Positions 17,160 to 26,174 of a stretch of DNA of 64,000 nucleotides are shown here, piece by piece. Numbering within the stretch: position 1 is the first letter of the stretch; each line of letters starts with the position of its first letter. Both the position numbers and the translations under genes were made by a program. Below the pieces are notes generated by a model. The model was not told the origin of the DNA. It saw only the letters and a program-made list of their open reading frames with translations, and did not search any database. Source of the DNA: Skermanella sp. TT6 (GTDB lineage: Bacteria > Pseudomonadota > Alphaproteobacteria > Azospirillales > Azospirillaceae); contig NZ_CP067422.1 of assembly GCF_016653635.2 (NCBI RefSeq), positions 1 through 64,000 on the forward strand. The letters run 5' to 3'.

Positions 17160-18185
17160 TTACTGTGCCGCCACCGCCGGCTGTTCCGCCGGTTCCGGCC
17201 GGGTGGTCCTGGTGTAGCAACCCGCGATCTCGCCGCGCTGCTTGACCAGCGCCAGCACGACATCGATGGTCGGCGTAGGCACCCCGACCATCCGTCCCAT
17301 CTCCTGGACGACGGTCAGCAGCGGATCGATCTCCATCGGGCGGTCGCGCTCGAGGTCCTGGAGCATGGATGTCTTGTGCGCGCCGACGGCGCCCGCGCCG
17401 TTGATCCGCCGCTCCACGTCGACCCGGAAATGCACGCCCAGCCGGTCGCCGATCTCCTTCGCCTCGAGCATCATCGCACGGGCGACGGCGCGAGTCTCGG
17501 GATCGGACGTGATGACGTCCAGCGTCGCGTGGGTAAGCGCGCTGATCGGGTTGAAGCACAGGTTGCCCCACAGCTTCAGCCAGATCTCGTCGCGGATCTT
17601 GTCCAGGACCGGAGCCCGCAGCCCGCCGGCGGTCAGCGCCTCGGAGAGCTTCACGATGCGGTCGGAGGAGCTGCCGTCCGGCTCGCCCAGGCTGAACTTG
17701 TCGCCGTAGACATGCTTGATGACGCCCGGCTCGACCACTTCGGTCGCGGGATACACGACGCAGCCGATCGCCCGCTCCGGCCCGAATTCCTTCCACTGCA
17801 GGCCGCCGGGATCGACGCTTTCGACCACCCGGCCCTCGTAGTCGCCGCCGTGCTTGTGGAAGTACCAGTAGGGGATGCCGTTGACTGCGGTCACGATCGC
17901 CGTGTCCGGCCCCAGCAGCGGCTTGATCGAGGGGATCGCGCCGGTGACGGAATGGGCCTTCAGCGCGATGATCACGTAATCCTGGGGACCCAGTGCTGCC
18001 GGATCGTCGCTGCAGGTGGGGTGGACGGTGTCCTCGCCCTCGTCCGTGATCAGCTTGACGCCGTTCTGCTTCATGGCCGCGAGGTGCGCGCCGCGCGCGA
18101 CCAGGCTGACGTCGGCGCCGCCCTGGTGCAGGCGCACGCCCATGTAACCGCCGATGGCGCCCGAACCGAAAATGCAAATCTTCAT
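17160..18185 (-). CDS. 2-dehydropantoate 2-reductase family (PanE/ApbA-like)
   Basis: 341 residues. N-terminal Rossmann motif 'CIFGSGAIGGYMGVRL' (residues 4-19) binds NADPH; 'VNGIPYW' near 101 and the catalytic-lysine region 'WLKLWGNLCFNPISALT' (K204) match the family. Members reduce ketopantoate to pantoate in CoA synthesis, but many bacteria carry paralogs acting on other 2-oxo acids. The divergent GntR regulator and the operator-like sites argue for an inducible catabolic paralog rather than housekeeping PanE. Confidence 0.88.
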   Translation of the reverse strand: MKICIFGSGAIGGYMGVRLHQGGADVSLVARGAHLAAMKQNGVKLITDEGEDTVHPTCSDDPAALGPQDYVIIALKAHSVTGAIPSIKPLLGPDTAIVTAVNGIPYWYFHKHGGDYEGRVVESVDPGGLQWKEFGPERAIGCVVYPATEVVEPGVIKHVYGDKFSLGEPDGSSSDRIVKLSEALTAGGLRAPVLDKIRDEIWLKLWGNLCFNPISALTHATLDVITSDPETRAVARAMMLEAKEIGDRLGVHFRVDVERRINGAGAVGAHKTSMLQDLERDRPMEIDPLLTVVQEMGRMVGVPTPTIDVVLALVKQRGEIAGCYTRTTRPEPAEQPAVAAQ

Positions 18186-18312
18186 GAGCGTCTCTCCCCG
18201 TTGTTTTGTTGGCCCTTGAGGTTACCGGCCCGTTTTTCCGTGGCCCTCGATCTTTTTCTGATGATCTTTGTTGCGCGGATGGAGTCAGCCCCGCGTCGTT
18301 CCCTGGATCTTG

Positions 18313-18325
18313 GTATACATTATAC
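18313..18325. promoter_or_regulatory. Operator-like inverted repeat, site 1
   Basis: GTATACATTATAC: half-sites GTATA and TATAC around a 3-base spacer, in the divergent interval between the PanE-like gene and the GntR regulator. Its reverse complement matches 11 of 13 bases of a second site at 18471-18483. FCD-type GntR proteins bind short inverted repeats of this kind as dimers, so autoregulation plus control of the divergent gene is plausible. Confidence 0.5.
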
Positions 18326-18470
18326 TGTGTGTCAACAACATTCCGGTTGCCGACCGCGCCATGCCGGGGACCCGGAACTATCGGACGCCCAAGGCGCCCC
18401 TGGGTCAATGCGCCCATTGTGGGAGCGTTGCGGTAAGGCGTATGAAACGGTAGAAGGGGAGCCCTGATAA

Positions 18471-18483
18471 GTATAATGTATTA
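18471..18483. promoter_or_regulatory. Operator-like inverted repeat, site 2
   Basis: GTATAATGTATTA, 11 of 13 bases equal to the reverse complement of site 1. It lies about 97 bases before the GntR start, in AT-rich DNA where a promoter is expected. The paired sites, one near each divergent promoter, support binding by the adjacent regulator. Confidence 0.45.
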
Positions 18484-18579
18484 GTAATGCGGTCGGCCAA
18501 ATCCAGCCTGCGTGCGGGGCGAGCGTTCCAGGGACGCCGGGTGGCTTGGCCAAACCAGAAAATCAGAGGGTGACAGTCA

Positions 18580-19269
18580 ATGACTGGTCCGACGTTGAAC
18601 GTCCAGCCGCTGGATACCAGCACCAGTTTTCGCACTCAGGTCTATCATGCCTTGAAGCAGGCGATCACGGAGATGGATATCTACGACCACAAGACGGAGA
18701 TCCGGCTGGACGAACGTCAGGTCAGCGAGAAGCTGGGCGTCAGCCGCACTCCGATCCGCGAGGCCATGACCCTGCTGGAGCAGGAAGGCTTCGTCCGTTC
18801 CCAGCCGCGCCGCGGCATCTTCGTGATCCGCAAGACCAAGCGCGAGATCCTGGAGATGGTCACGGTCTGGGCGGCGCTGGAAAGCATGGCGGCCCGCATC
18901 GCCGCCGAGAAGGCATCCGACGCGGAGATCCGGTCGCTGCGCGAGCTGTTCAGCGACTTCGAGGGCAAGAAGCCGACCGAGCACGTCAACGAATACAGCG
19001 ACGCCAACATCGCCTTCCACAAGGCGATCATCCGCATGAGCGGCTGCCAGCTGATCCAGGAGATCACGGACAACCTGTTCATCCACATGCGGGCGATCCG
19101 CAAGCTGACGATCGGCCAGGACAACCGGGCGGAGCGCTCCATCGTCGACCACAAGAACATCATCGACGCCCTGGAACGCCGCGACCCCGCCGCCGCCGAA
19201 CAGCTCGTCCGCGACCATACGCTCGGCCTGGCGAAGCACATCGAGCAGCACGGCAACTTCCTGGATTGA
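18580..19269 (+). CDS. GntR family transcriptional regulator, FCD (FadR) subfamily
   Basis: 229 residues. An N-terminal winged helix-turn-helix (about 18-80) contains the typical 'LDERQVSEKLGVSRTPIREAMTLLEQEGFV'-like core. The C-terminal FCD ligand domain has the expected histidine-bearing helices ('DANIAFHKAIIRMSG', 'VDHKNIIDALERRD', 'HTLGLAKHIEQHG'). ATG 18580 is preceded by AGAGGGTGA. It is divergent from the PanE-like/CBS genes and probably responds to a carboxylic acid related to their pathway. Confidence 0.93.
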   Translation: MTGPTLNVQPLDTSTSFRTQVYHALKQAITEMDIYDHKTEIRLDERQVSEKLGVSRTPIREAMTLLEQEGFVRSQPRRGIFVIRKTKREILEMVTVWAALESMAARIAAEKASDAEIRSLRELFSDFEGKKPTEHVNEYSDANIAFHKAIIRMSGCQLIQEITDNLFIHMRAIRKLTIGQDNRAERSIVDHKNIIDALERRDPAAAEQLVRDHTLGLAKHIEQHGNFLD

Positions 19270-19360
19270 GGCAGGGGCGTCTATTCCTCTTGCCGGTGCC
19301 CCGGACCGGCAGGGATATCCAGCCGGGTTGAACGGCCCGGTCCGATAAATCGACGCGCCT

Positions 19361-20065
19361 TCAGGGCAGGCGCCCTGAGGGAGAGGACTGGGCGAGGTCC
19401 CTGCGGAAGGCGACGAAGCTTTTCGGACACTTCCGGGCTACGGTGTCCATGTCACTTCTGCCGGCGACCTCGACTCTCGTTTCCCGACAGTCTTCCACAC
19501 CCGCGCTTCGGCAAATCCGCGTGAACAGCCTGTGGGGATGGTTGCTGGCCGGATCATGCCGGTGGCCCGACAGTTCCTCCGGTCGGGGCGGCAGATCGCG
19601 GGGATCATCAAGTCCGGTCTGCATCCAAGCCTCGGCATCGGAAAGCAGCCAGCTTTCGGACGAGCATTTCGGAAGGCAGGCGACGGCCGCGGGGCCATCG
19701 GCTATCCGGTCGAAGCCATTCCTTATCCAGCCGTAATGCCTGTCCCATTCGCGGTCGTCGGCGCTGTCCGCGTCGGCCATGAAGATCACCATGTCGAAGC
19801 CGTCGATCTCAGCTTTCAAACGGGCTGCCAGAGCTTTCGCGCCATGTCCTTCCGGCAGCGGCATATGGCTCCGCCGCTGACCGCCCGTCAGGACGATCTG
19901 CCTGGATTGAATCGCAACGATCTCCCAGGGCTCGCCTGGCCGGGCGAGCTTCCGGATATAGACCTGCAGCCATCCCGGATGATCGACATGCCTGGCGGTC
20001 CGTTCGCACCAGACATTTCGAAGACCCACGTCATGGGGGCCCTCGCCGACGACCAGTACCCTCAT
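19361..20065 (-). CDS. TOPRIM-like protein (DUF4276-like), partner of AAA ATPase
   Basis: 234 residues. The first strand 'MRVLVVGEGPHDVGLRN' has a Glu at position 8, and 'MVIFMADADSADDREW' carries a DxD (D98, D100). This E...DxD pattern in an alpha/beta setting is the signature of TOPRIM nuclease/primase-like folds. 'ACLPKCSSESWLLSDAEAW' is typical of DUF4276-type partners. Its ATG overlaps the stop of the ATPase gene (ATGA), so the two are coupled. Such ATPase + TOPRIM pairs (PARIS, Gabija, OLD families) act in anti-phage defence, but direct membership in one of those is not shown. Metal-dependent nuclease activity is an inference. Confidence 0.7.
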   Translation of the reverse strand: MRVLVVGEGPHDVGLRNVWCERTARHVDHPGWLQVYIRKLARPGEPWEIVAIQSRQIVLTGGQRRSHMPLPEGHGAKALAARLKAEIDGFDMVIFMADADSADDREWDRHYGWIRNGFDRIADGPAAVACLPKCSSESWLLSDAEAWMQTGLDDPRDLPPRPEELSGHRHDPASNHPHRLFTRICRSAGVEDCRETRVEVAGRSDMDTVARKCPKSFVAFRRDLAQSSPSGRLP

Positions 20066-21297
20066 GTCCCCAAGCCCATGAACGCCATGACCTCGGCCGC
20101 TCCGGTGGGAGGGTTGCTTCCGCGGGGTCCATTGTGGCTCGCCTCGACTACCATTTCGTTGATGCGGTTCATGTCCGTGATCGTCCAGACCTCCCCTGCC
20201 CCGAGATAACGAAGGCCGTTGACCAGGGGCTCCAGACTGGAGAAGGGTGCGGCCACCGCGGCCCCGTCCGGCCGCCGCGCGAGGAACCCGATCTGCCCGG
20301 GTTCGAACTGGTTGACGAGCGATGGCGAGTGGGATGTCAGGACCAGTTGCACGTTGGATTCTCGAGCGATCATGCTGATGAAGTCAGGCAGGATATGGGG
20401 CTCGATGCCGTTCTCAACCTCGTCCAGCAGCACCATGCTCGCCGAAGGGCCGAATTCGGGAATGGCGGCCAGCCCCAGCAGTCGCATGAAGCCGTCGCTC
20501 ATATGGGCAACGCCCATCCAGCCGAAATCCTCGAACGACTCCGCGATGCGCATGTCGATCCATCCGGCGCGCCTTCGCGTCGTCTCCAGACCCTGAAGGC
20601 GAAAATACGGCGTCAATCTTTCCACCAGCCTGGCCTTGCGGGCGGATGGAAGGGAGGCGAGAAAGCCCGCCAGCCGTTCGCCCCGAGGTCCGATATCGGA
20701 CGGGTTTCCCCGCGCTCCTCTCCTCATCGCATCGGGATTCAGAAGTTCCAGCGAGAAAATGCCGGAGCCCCATGATCGAAGCCTCCTGACCGCTTCTCCG
20801 ACCTCGCCGGCCAGTGCTTCGTCCAGAACAATGGACAGCACGGAACCGTCCGGTGCGATCGCCAAAGTCTTTTCGGCCCCGACGAATAGGCCTTTCTGTG
20901 AGAATTCGATCACGGCTTCCGGAGCGGCCCTTCCAGGCGGAAGCAACCACAATTTTTCAAAGACGGTTTTTTCCGACAAGAGATTGTAGTTGAAGTGCCA
21001 GAACACTTTCAGCCCGTCATCACCCTCCAGGAACAGGCGATAGCTGATGGTGCCCTGGCCGAGGCCCGTCTTGACCCGCGAGCGGAGATCGGCCGGTTTC
21101 CAGCCTCGATCCGCGAAGAAGGCTTCCGGTTGACCCTTGGTGAAATAGGGTATGAAGGCCAGCGCCTGGAGCACCGTGGTCTTGCCGGCCCCGTTGGCGC
21201 CGATCAGGATCAGCAGGTCATCGGGGAAATCCAGGTCGAGTTCCGCCAACGACTTGAAGCCACGGATCCTTATGCGGCGGAGGGTCAGCCTTTGCAC
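20062..21297 (-). CDS. AAA-family (ABC/SMC-like, OLD-type) ATPase
   Basis: 411 residues from GTG 21297, chosen because family members start just before 'RLTLRRIRIRGFKSLAEL' and a G-rich site lies upstream; a TTG at 21384 would add 29 unlike residues. Walker A is 'GANGAGKTT' (33-41), the signature-like segment 'MSDGFMRLLGL' (266-276), Walker B 'MVLLDEVENG' (288-297), and switch histidine H323 in 'LTSHSPSLV'. This is the AAA_15/AAA_21 type found in OLD, Gabija and PARIS ATPases, not a transporter. It forms a two-gene operon with the TOPRIM-like protein. Confidence 0.85.
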   Translation of the reverse strand: MQRLTLRRIRIRGFKSLAELDLDFPDDLLILIGANGAGKTTVLQALAFIPYFTKGQPEAFFADRGWKPADLRSRVKTGLGQGTISYRLFLEGDDGLKVFWHFNYNLLSEKTVFEKLWLLPPGRAAPEAVIEFSQKGLFVGAEKTLAIAPDGSVLSIVLDEALAGEVGEAVRRLRSWGSGIFSLELLNPDAMRRGARGNPSDIGPRGERLAGFLASLPSARKARLVERLTPYFRLQGLETTRRRAGWIDMRIAESFEDFGWMGVAHMSDGFMRLLGLAAIPEFGPSASMVLLDEVENGIEPHILPDFISMIARESNVQLVLTSHSPSLVNQFEPGQIGFLARRPDGAAVAAPFSSLEPLVNGLRYLGAGEVWTITDMNRINEMVVEASHNGPRGSNPPTGAAEVMAFMGLGT

Positions 21298-21572
21298 TTG
21301 GACAATCCCCCATGACCTTCCATGATCGGTTCCGCTTTCCCCGTCGAGGTATAGCTTATCCCTGAGCGTGCGCCCGCCTGTCAACGTCCTGGCTGGCGGT
21401 CAGGCTGAAGACCGATTCCACAAGTCGGTAAGATTGTTCCACGGCGATACAGCCCCTACGGGCATGAATCGACCTTGCAATCGATGAGGTTTCCTTCCGC
21501 GGAGGGCGCTTGGAATGCGGCTTTCCGCCAAATCCCCGGCGGCTTGGCCGCCGGGGTCGGAGCGCTACGGCC

Positions 21573-23678
21573 TCACGGCTTGGCGGCCGCGTGGCTTTGT
21601 CCGTGTCCGTGGCCGTGGGCGGTGCCGCCCTGGCCGTCCGGGAGGACGATGCTGATGTTCTGCATCATGCCCTGGTCCTCGTGGTCCAGGATATGGCAGT
21701 GCAGGACGAACTCGCCGATGTAGCGGCGGTACCGGGTGCGGATGAAGATCTTGTATTCACCCGCCGGCGGGTTGGTCAGGCCCGACGTGATCAGGCTCTT
21801 GACCCAGAGCGTGTCCTTCCAGACACCCTTCAGGCCGGGATACTGCGGGTCGGCCACGCTCTGGCCGGAATCGTCGACCGCGCCGGGTACGCTGACGTCC
21901 TTGCCGTTCGGGTCCAGGATCTTGACGATCTGGAACGGGTTGACGTGGATGTGGAACGGGTGGCTGACGAAATAGGAGCGAAGCTCCCATTCCTGCACGC
22001 CGCCCAGCGGCAGCTTGCGGTCGATCCGGGTCGGATCGTAGGGCGAGGCGCCCTCGGGCACCAGGTTGCCGTTGGCGTCCGGGACCACGTCGAAGTCCTG
22101 GCCGACCTCGAAGGTCGTCGGGTCGTTCGGGTAGGTGTTGATGAAGAACACCAGCTTCTGGCCGCCCTGGACCTCCGAGTCCTCGATCGTCGGATGGGGC
22201 ACGAACCGGGTCAGCTTCAGCCCGTCCTTCAGGCCGGCGATCACCTCGTCCCGCACCTTGCCGGCATAGACCTTCTGCGCGGCGGCGACCAGCTGCTCGG
22301 TCAGCGCCTTGGTCACGTCGGTCACCGGGGCCTTGTCCTTCGGCCGGTCCGAGACCTCGACGAAGCCCAGGATCTCGCGGCCCGACGCGGCCTCGCTGAC
22401 GTTGCCGGCGGCGGAGGTCGCGACCTCGCTGATGCAGTAGCGGCCCGGTTCGGGGAAGACCACCAGCAGGTCGTTGCGGTAGCCCGGCTGGAGGGTGGTC
22501 GCGGTCACCGTCTGCGCCTGGGCCATGGTCAGGCCGTCGGACGCGACGATCTGGTAGGGCACCGGGGCGCCGCCGCAGCTCTCCTCGACGAACCTGTCGC
22601 TGTCGGACGCCTTCAGGCGAAGCGAAGCCACCGGGCCGACATCGCGCGACACCTTGCGGAACTGGACCGTGATGGTCTCGCGCACGCCGGCATGGACCAG
22701 CCGCCAGCGCTCCGCCTGCCCGGCCATCGGCCCGCGGAACTCGGGCAGGACCACGCCGTTGATGCTGGTCCAGCGGCCGGACGCCGCCCAGGTGCCCGGC
22801 CCGAACTGATCGTAACTTTCTATGACGCCGACTTCGCCGGGCAGGCAGGTCCAGTCGACGTTGCCGTCGGCATCGACCTTGATCTTCCCGTCGGCGCCCG
22901 TGCAGGCGTACTGGATCTGCTGGAAGACCAGGAGCTGCTCGGGCATGGCGCCGCCGTCGGGCTTGACCAGCAGGGTGTCCAGGTCGCCGTTGACCGTTTC
23001 GGTCGGCTTGCGGTCGCCGCGCACGATCAGCGCGCCGGCCATGCCGCTGGAAACCTGCAGCGCGGTCGAGCCGTGCAGGTGCGGATGGTACCAGAAGGTG
23101 CCCGAGGGATGGTCGGGCGGGATATTGTATTCGTACTGGAAATCGACGCCGGGAAGCAGCTTGACCAGCACGTTGTCGCTGTTGCCGGTCGGGCTGACCC
23201 ACAGGCCGTGCGAGTGCAGGTTGGTGCCGTTGAAGCAGTGCGGCGTGTTGGTCGGAATCGTCGCGTCGAAGCAGTCGGGGTCCGCCGGCAGCCGGTTCTT
23301 CAGGTTGACCCGCACCGTGTCGCCCGGCGCCGCCTCGATGGTCGGCGCGATGAAGGGCCGGTCGGGGCTGGTGTCGGTGCCGACATATGTGCGCAGATGC
23401 ACCGGCTGTCCGAGCCCGGTCGCGGGATTGTACAGGGTGCTGTCGACATACTTGATGGTGAGGTCGTACAGCCGCTCGCTGCCGCGGCGCGGACCGGGAG
23501 CCGGCAGCTTCAGCAGGGAGGCGATGGGCGGCGCCGCCGCCTCGCCGAGCACCGGCGGGTTGGCGAAGACCCGCTTCGGCGGTACCGCTTCGGCCGCCGC
23601 GGCCGGCGCCATCCCGAGCAGGACGGCCAGCGCCGCGACCAGCGCGGCGGCCGGTGTTCTCTTGGAAAGAAGTTGCAC
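21573..23678 (-). CDS. Secreted multicopper oxidase
   Basis: 701 residues from GTG 23678, preceded by GGGGAGGG. The N-terminal 31 residues form a Sec-type signal ('LLSKRTPAAALVAALAVLLG' ... 'APAAAAEA'). All four copper-binding motifs are present: 'LHSHGLW', 'WYHPHLHG', 'HPFHIHVNPF', and the C-terminal 'HCHILDHEDQGMM' with the type 1 Cys/His/Met ligands. It would oxidise phenols or metal ions in the periplasm using O2. The C-terminus is His/Gly-rich ('GTAHGHGHGQSHAAAKP'), a possible extra metal-binding tail. It stands alone with no adjacent copper chaperone. Confidence 0.93.
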   Translation of the reverse strand: MQLLSKRTPAAALVAALAVLLGMAPAAAAEAVPPKRVFANPPVLGEAAAPPIASLLKLPAPGPRRGSERLYDLTIKYVDSTLYNPATGLGQPVHLRTYVGTDTSPDRPFIAPTIEAAPGDTVRVNLKNRLPADPDCFDATIPTNTPHCFNGTNLHSHGLWVSPTGNSDNVLVKLLPGVDFQYEYNIPPDHPSGTFWYHPHLHGSTALQVSSGMAGALIVRGDRKPTETVNGDLDTLLVKPDGGAMPEQLLVFQQIQYACTGADGKIKVDADGNVDWTCLPGEVGVIESYDQFGPGTWAASGRWTSINGVVLPEFRGPMAGQAERWRLVHAGVRETITVQFRKVSRDVGPVASLRLKASDSDRFVEESCGGAPVPYQIVASDGLTMAQAQTVTATTLQPGYRNDLLVVFPEPGRYCISEVATSAAGNVSEAASGREILGFVEVSDRPKDKAPVTDVTKALTEQLVAAAQKVYAGKVRDEVIAGLKDGLKLTRFVPHPTIEDSEVQGGQKLVFFINTYPNDPTTFEVGQDFDVVPDANGNLVPEGASPYDPTRIDRKLPLGGVQEWELRSYFVSHPFHIHVNPFQIVKILDPNGKDVSVPGAVDDSGQSVADPQYPGLKGVWKDTLWVKSLITSGLTNPPAGEYKIFIRTRYRRYIGEFVLHCHILDHEDQGMMQNISIVLPDGQGGTAHGHGHGQSHAAAKP

Positions 23679-23875
23679 TATGACCCTCCCCTGGACGGGA
23701 AAATGACCGAGAACAAGGCAACATCCGCCCGTCGGCCGCACCCTGAGATAGAGTGCGGGCCGGAGGGCCGGTTTATTGAATACCACAATATTCAGGTATA
23801 GGTTGCTGCTGCTTAAACTTAGCTCTATTGTGGGTTTTCGGCAACGGGAATGATCGGGCGGAGACCGGGAGCGGT

Positions 23876-24484
23876 TCAGAAGCTCGGCGCGAGGCCGAGC
23901 AGGAGGATGTCCGCGGTGTTCCGGCTTTCGGCCCTGTCGAAATCGACCGGGGAGCGCACATGGTCGCCGGCGCGGTGCGGAGCCTTCCCGGCTTGAAGGC
24001 GACCACGGACTGGCCACGATCCAGGACGCAGGGCCAGGACGCAGGGAGTGTAGGATATGCCGGCCTGGAAACCGCCGATCTTCATCCCCGCCTCCCGGGC
24101 GAAGGCGAAGTGCCCGGACAAAACCTCGAAGAAGGCGTCCACGGTCCGGCCCCGGGTCCGGCATCCAGTCGCCGCCGCCCAGGCGGCGCAAGGCGGGCCG
24201 GTCCGGTCGCGGTCGTAGGCGAAGGGGGTCACGGTACCCCAGTATTCCAGCTCCAGCCGGTCGCCGGGGGCCGCATCCTCGCGGAGAAGCACCTCCAGCC
24301 GCTCCTTCTCGATGTCTTCCCGCGGCGACTCGTCGACCGGAGCCATCACCGTGCCGTAGCGGGTTTAGGTGCTGTAGGCCGACCTTTCGACGGAGAACAG
24401 GTCGGCCGACGCCAGGGGTGCCATGATGCCTGCGGCGGCGGCTGCTGCCGTGGCGGCGATCAGGGCGCGGCGGGTCAGCGGCAT
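23876..24484 (-). pseudogene. Exported protein gene with in-frame stop
   Basis: ATG 24484 follows a GGGAG site and opens a Tat-like signal ('MPLTRRALIAATAAAAAAGI'). The frame hits TAA right after 'FSVERSAYST', then continues in the same frame through 'TRYGTVMAPVDESPREDIEK', 'DRLELEYWGTVTPFAYDRDR' and 'TVDAFFEVLSGHFAFAREAG' to 'NTADILLLGLAPSF', a beta-strand-like end. One frame with one stop, coherent on both sides, reads as a nonsense mutation in a gene of about 200 codons. Family unknown. The alternative, a separate 157-residue protein starting at 24349, lacks a ribosome site. Confidence 0.5.
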
Positions 24485-24940
24485 CTCATCTCCCTTGGTG
24501 CAGTGGCTGTCTTTGCGATGTCCGTCGTTCCGGGGACCGGCACCAGGCGAGGCCCCGTCCGTACAGGCTCTTGTCGAGATCCAATGATTTTTCTTTCCGG
24601 TTTTGGGCATAATTCCTCGGGCGCTGGTTTATGTTCGCCTGGATGTGCATGGTGGAGCTAACCTGAAGGGCCGGTATATTGGATTGGAGCTGGCGGATAT
24701 ATGTATTTGGAAGTTGCGAGTATTTTTAAAAGAGCACCGTTATTTCAAGGCGCAAGTATCCGCTCGCGCCAATGTGCAGCCGAAAAGAAGTCGATGGAAC
24801 CGCCTCGCGGGGTTCTTCGCCGCGATCCGAGGGCAGGGGCTGCGCCAGGGTAACTTCATCGGTCCTTGCGGGGGGTAGATCTGGCCGGGGAGGTTGGATC
24901 GGAAGGCCGCCATTCGGTGGGGAAGAGCCTTCAACGGAAA

Positions 24941-24967
24941 GGGTCCCGGAAGAATAGCCCGGGACCC
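24941..24967 (-). terminator. Hairpin terminator downstream of universal stress gene
   Basis: Stem gggtcccgg / ccgggaccc (9 perfect pairs) with a 9-base loop, 43 bases past the stop of the minus-strand stress protein gene and followed on that strand by TTTCC. The rest of 24611-24940 shows no gene; it has some AT-rich stretches ('gtatttttaaaagagcacc') that may hold promoters for the upstream-facing gene. Confidence 0.5.
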
Positions 24968-25009
24968 TGGGAAATTCGCGATCCGGTTTTCCGATTCCGT
25001 CGGACCGTC

Positions 25010-25870
25010 TCAATGCGCCATCAGGATGGGCAGGTCGGGCGGGGTCGACAGGATGTCGCGCGTCACGCCGCCCAGTACCGTCTCGCGGAAACGGCTATGG
25101 CCGTAGCCCCCCATCACCATCAGGTCGCAGCCGCATTCCGCGGCCCCTGCCACCAGCGCCAGCGCCAGGGGGCGTCCGTCGTCGGTGACCCGCAGGCATT
25201 CGGCGTTCACGCCGTGCCAGCGCAGGCTTTCCGCCAGCCGGTCGGGATCGCCCGCGCGACGGGCGGAGGGTTTCTCGCCGGACAGGATGACCACGCGCTC
25301 CGCCGCCGCGAGCAGCGGCAGCGCCGAGGCCACGGCGCGCGACGCCGGCAGGCCGCCGTCCCACGCGACGGCGACGGACGTCCCGAACGAGGTCGGTTCC
25401 GCCCCGGGTTCCATCGCCGGCGCCAGCAGGATCGGACGGCCCGAACCGAACAGCGTGGCTTCGAGCGCAGCGCCAATCAGGTCGGCTCCCCCGCCGTCGG
25501 GGGCGAAGACGGTCAGGTCGGCCAGACGGGCCTCCTCGGGGACGATCTCGGCCAGGGAGCCGACCTCGGCGCGCCAGGACGAGGTCGGCCCTTCGATGCC
25601 GGGACCGCCGAAGCGCCGGCCCAGGTCGTCGAACAGCCGCCGGGCCGAGGCCACCAGCTCGGACTGCCGCGTCTCGGCGATCTCGCGCAGCTTGCGGCCC
25701 AGCGCGGCCGGGATCGAGGCCGTCTCGACCGGGGACGCCACCTCCGCGTGGGGCGTCACGCACAGGCCCACGACATGGCCGCGGACCCGGTCGGCTACCG
25801 TGAAGGCCAGGGTGGCGGACCGCCGGTCGGTGCCGGCGCCCGTCAACGGCACCAGTATCTTCTTGAACAT
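25010..25870 (-). CDS. Universal stress protein (tandem UspA domains)
   Basis: 286 residues containing two Usp-like folds. The first begins 'MFKKILVPLTGAGTDRRS'; the second begins near residue 160 with 'TSVAVAWDGGLPASRAV'. The C-terminal ATP-binding loop 'MGGYGHSRFRETVLGGVTRDIL' matches the G-2x-G-9x-G(S/T) pattern of the nucleotide-binding class, while the first domain lacks it ('APDGGGADLIGAALEATLFG'). Cytoplasmic stress or survival role in general; the specific signal is unknown. No operon partner is apparent. Confidence 0.92.
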   Translation of the reverse strand: MFKKILVPLTGAGTDRRSATLAFTVADRVRGHVVGLCVTPHAEVASPVETASIPAALGRKLREIAETRQSELVASARRLFDDLGRRFGGPGIEGPTSSWRAEVGSLAEIVPEEARLADLTVFAPDGGGADLIGAALEATLFGSGRPILLAPAMEPGAEPTSFGTSVAVAWDGGLPASRAVASALPLLAAAERVVILSGEKPSARRAGDPDRLAESLRWHGVNAECLRVTDDGRPLALALVAGAAECGCDLMVMGGYGHSRFRETVLGGVTRDILSTPPDLPILMAH

Positions 25871-25956
25871 GATCGCTGCCTCCCCTCAGAAGAGCCACGT
25901 CGTCGGCTGCATGACCCGCCGGAGATGATCCGCAGTCCGGCCCGGCCGATCCAGCA

Positions 25957-26140
25957 CTATCTGCGCCCGCCGCGGAGAAGGACCGGGGCCGGCAGGGGCA
26001 GGAGCGCCGTCGTCAGGAGCCCCAGCGAGATCGGATGGGTGAAGGACACGGTCGGGTCGCCCCGGCCGCAGGCCGTATCGCTGGAACGCGGCCAGCATGA
26101 TCGCGGCGGTGGCCGAGGTCGGCAGGCCCGGCGACAGCGG
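25957..26140 (-). pseudogene. Remnant of a tripartite tricarboxylate transporter gene (tctA-like)
   Basis: On the minus strand one frame gives 'GLPTSATAAIMLAAFQRYGLRPG', resembling the internal TctA motif 'GIPGS.TAAVLLGAL..HGL.PG'. Immediately after, one base out of frame, comes 'GDPTVSFTHPISLGLLTTALL', the usual TctA C-terminus, closing at TAG 25957-25959. About 130 internal residues between these two motifs are missing and the 5' end is gone, with the palindromic repeat next to it. This reads as a deletion plus frameshift relic. The assignment is from remembered family motifs. Confidence 0.5.
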
Positions 26141-26174
26141 TTCGCCGCCGCCGCCCCTCCGCGATCTGGAGCTG

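Noticed and set aside
18268-18453. Plus-strand 61-codon frame in the GntR operator region
   Set aside because: Spans the operator-like site and has no ribosome site; CxxC-like 'CAHC' alone is not enough.
20062-21297. Calling the ATPase pair a PARIS or Gabija system outright
   Set aside because: The partner looks DUF4276-like rather than DUF4435 and there is no UvrD-like helicase; naming a known system is not supported without a search.
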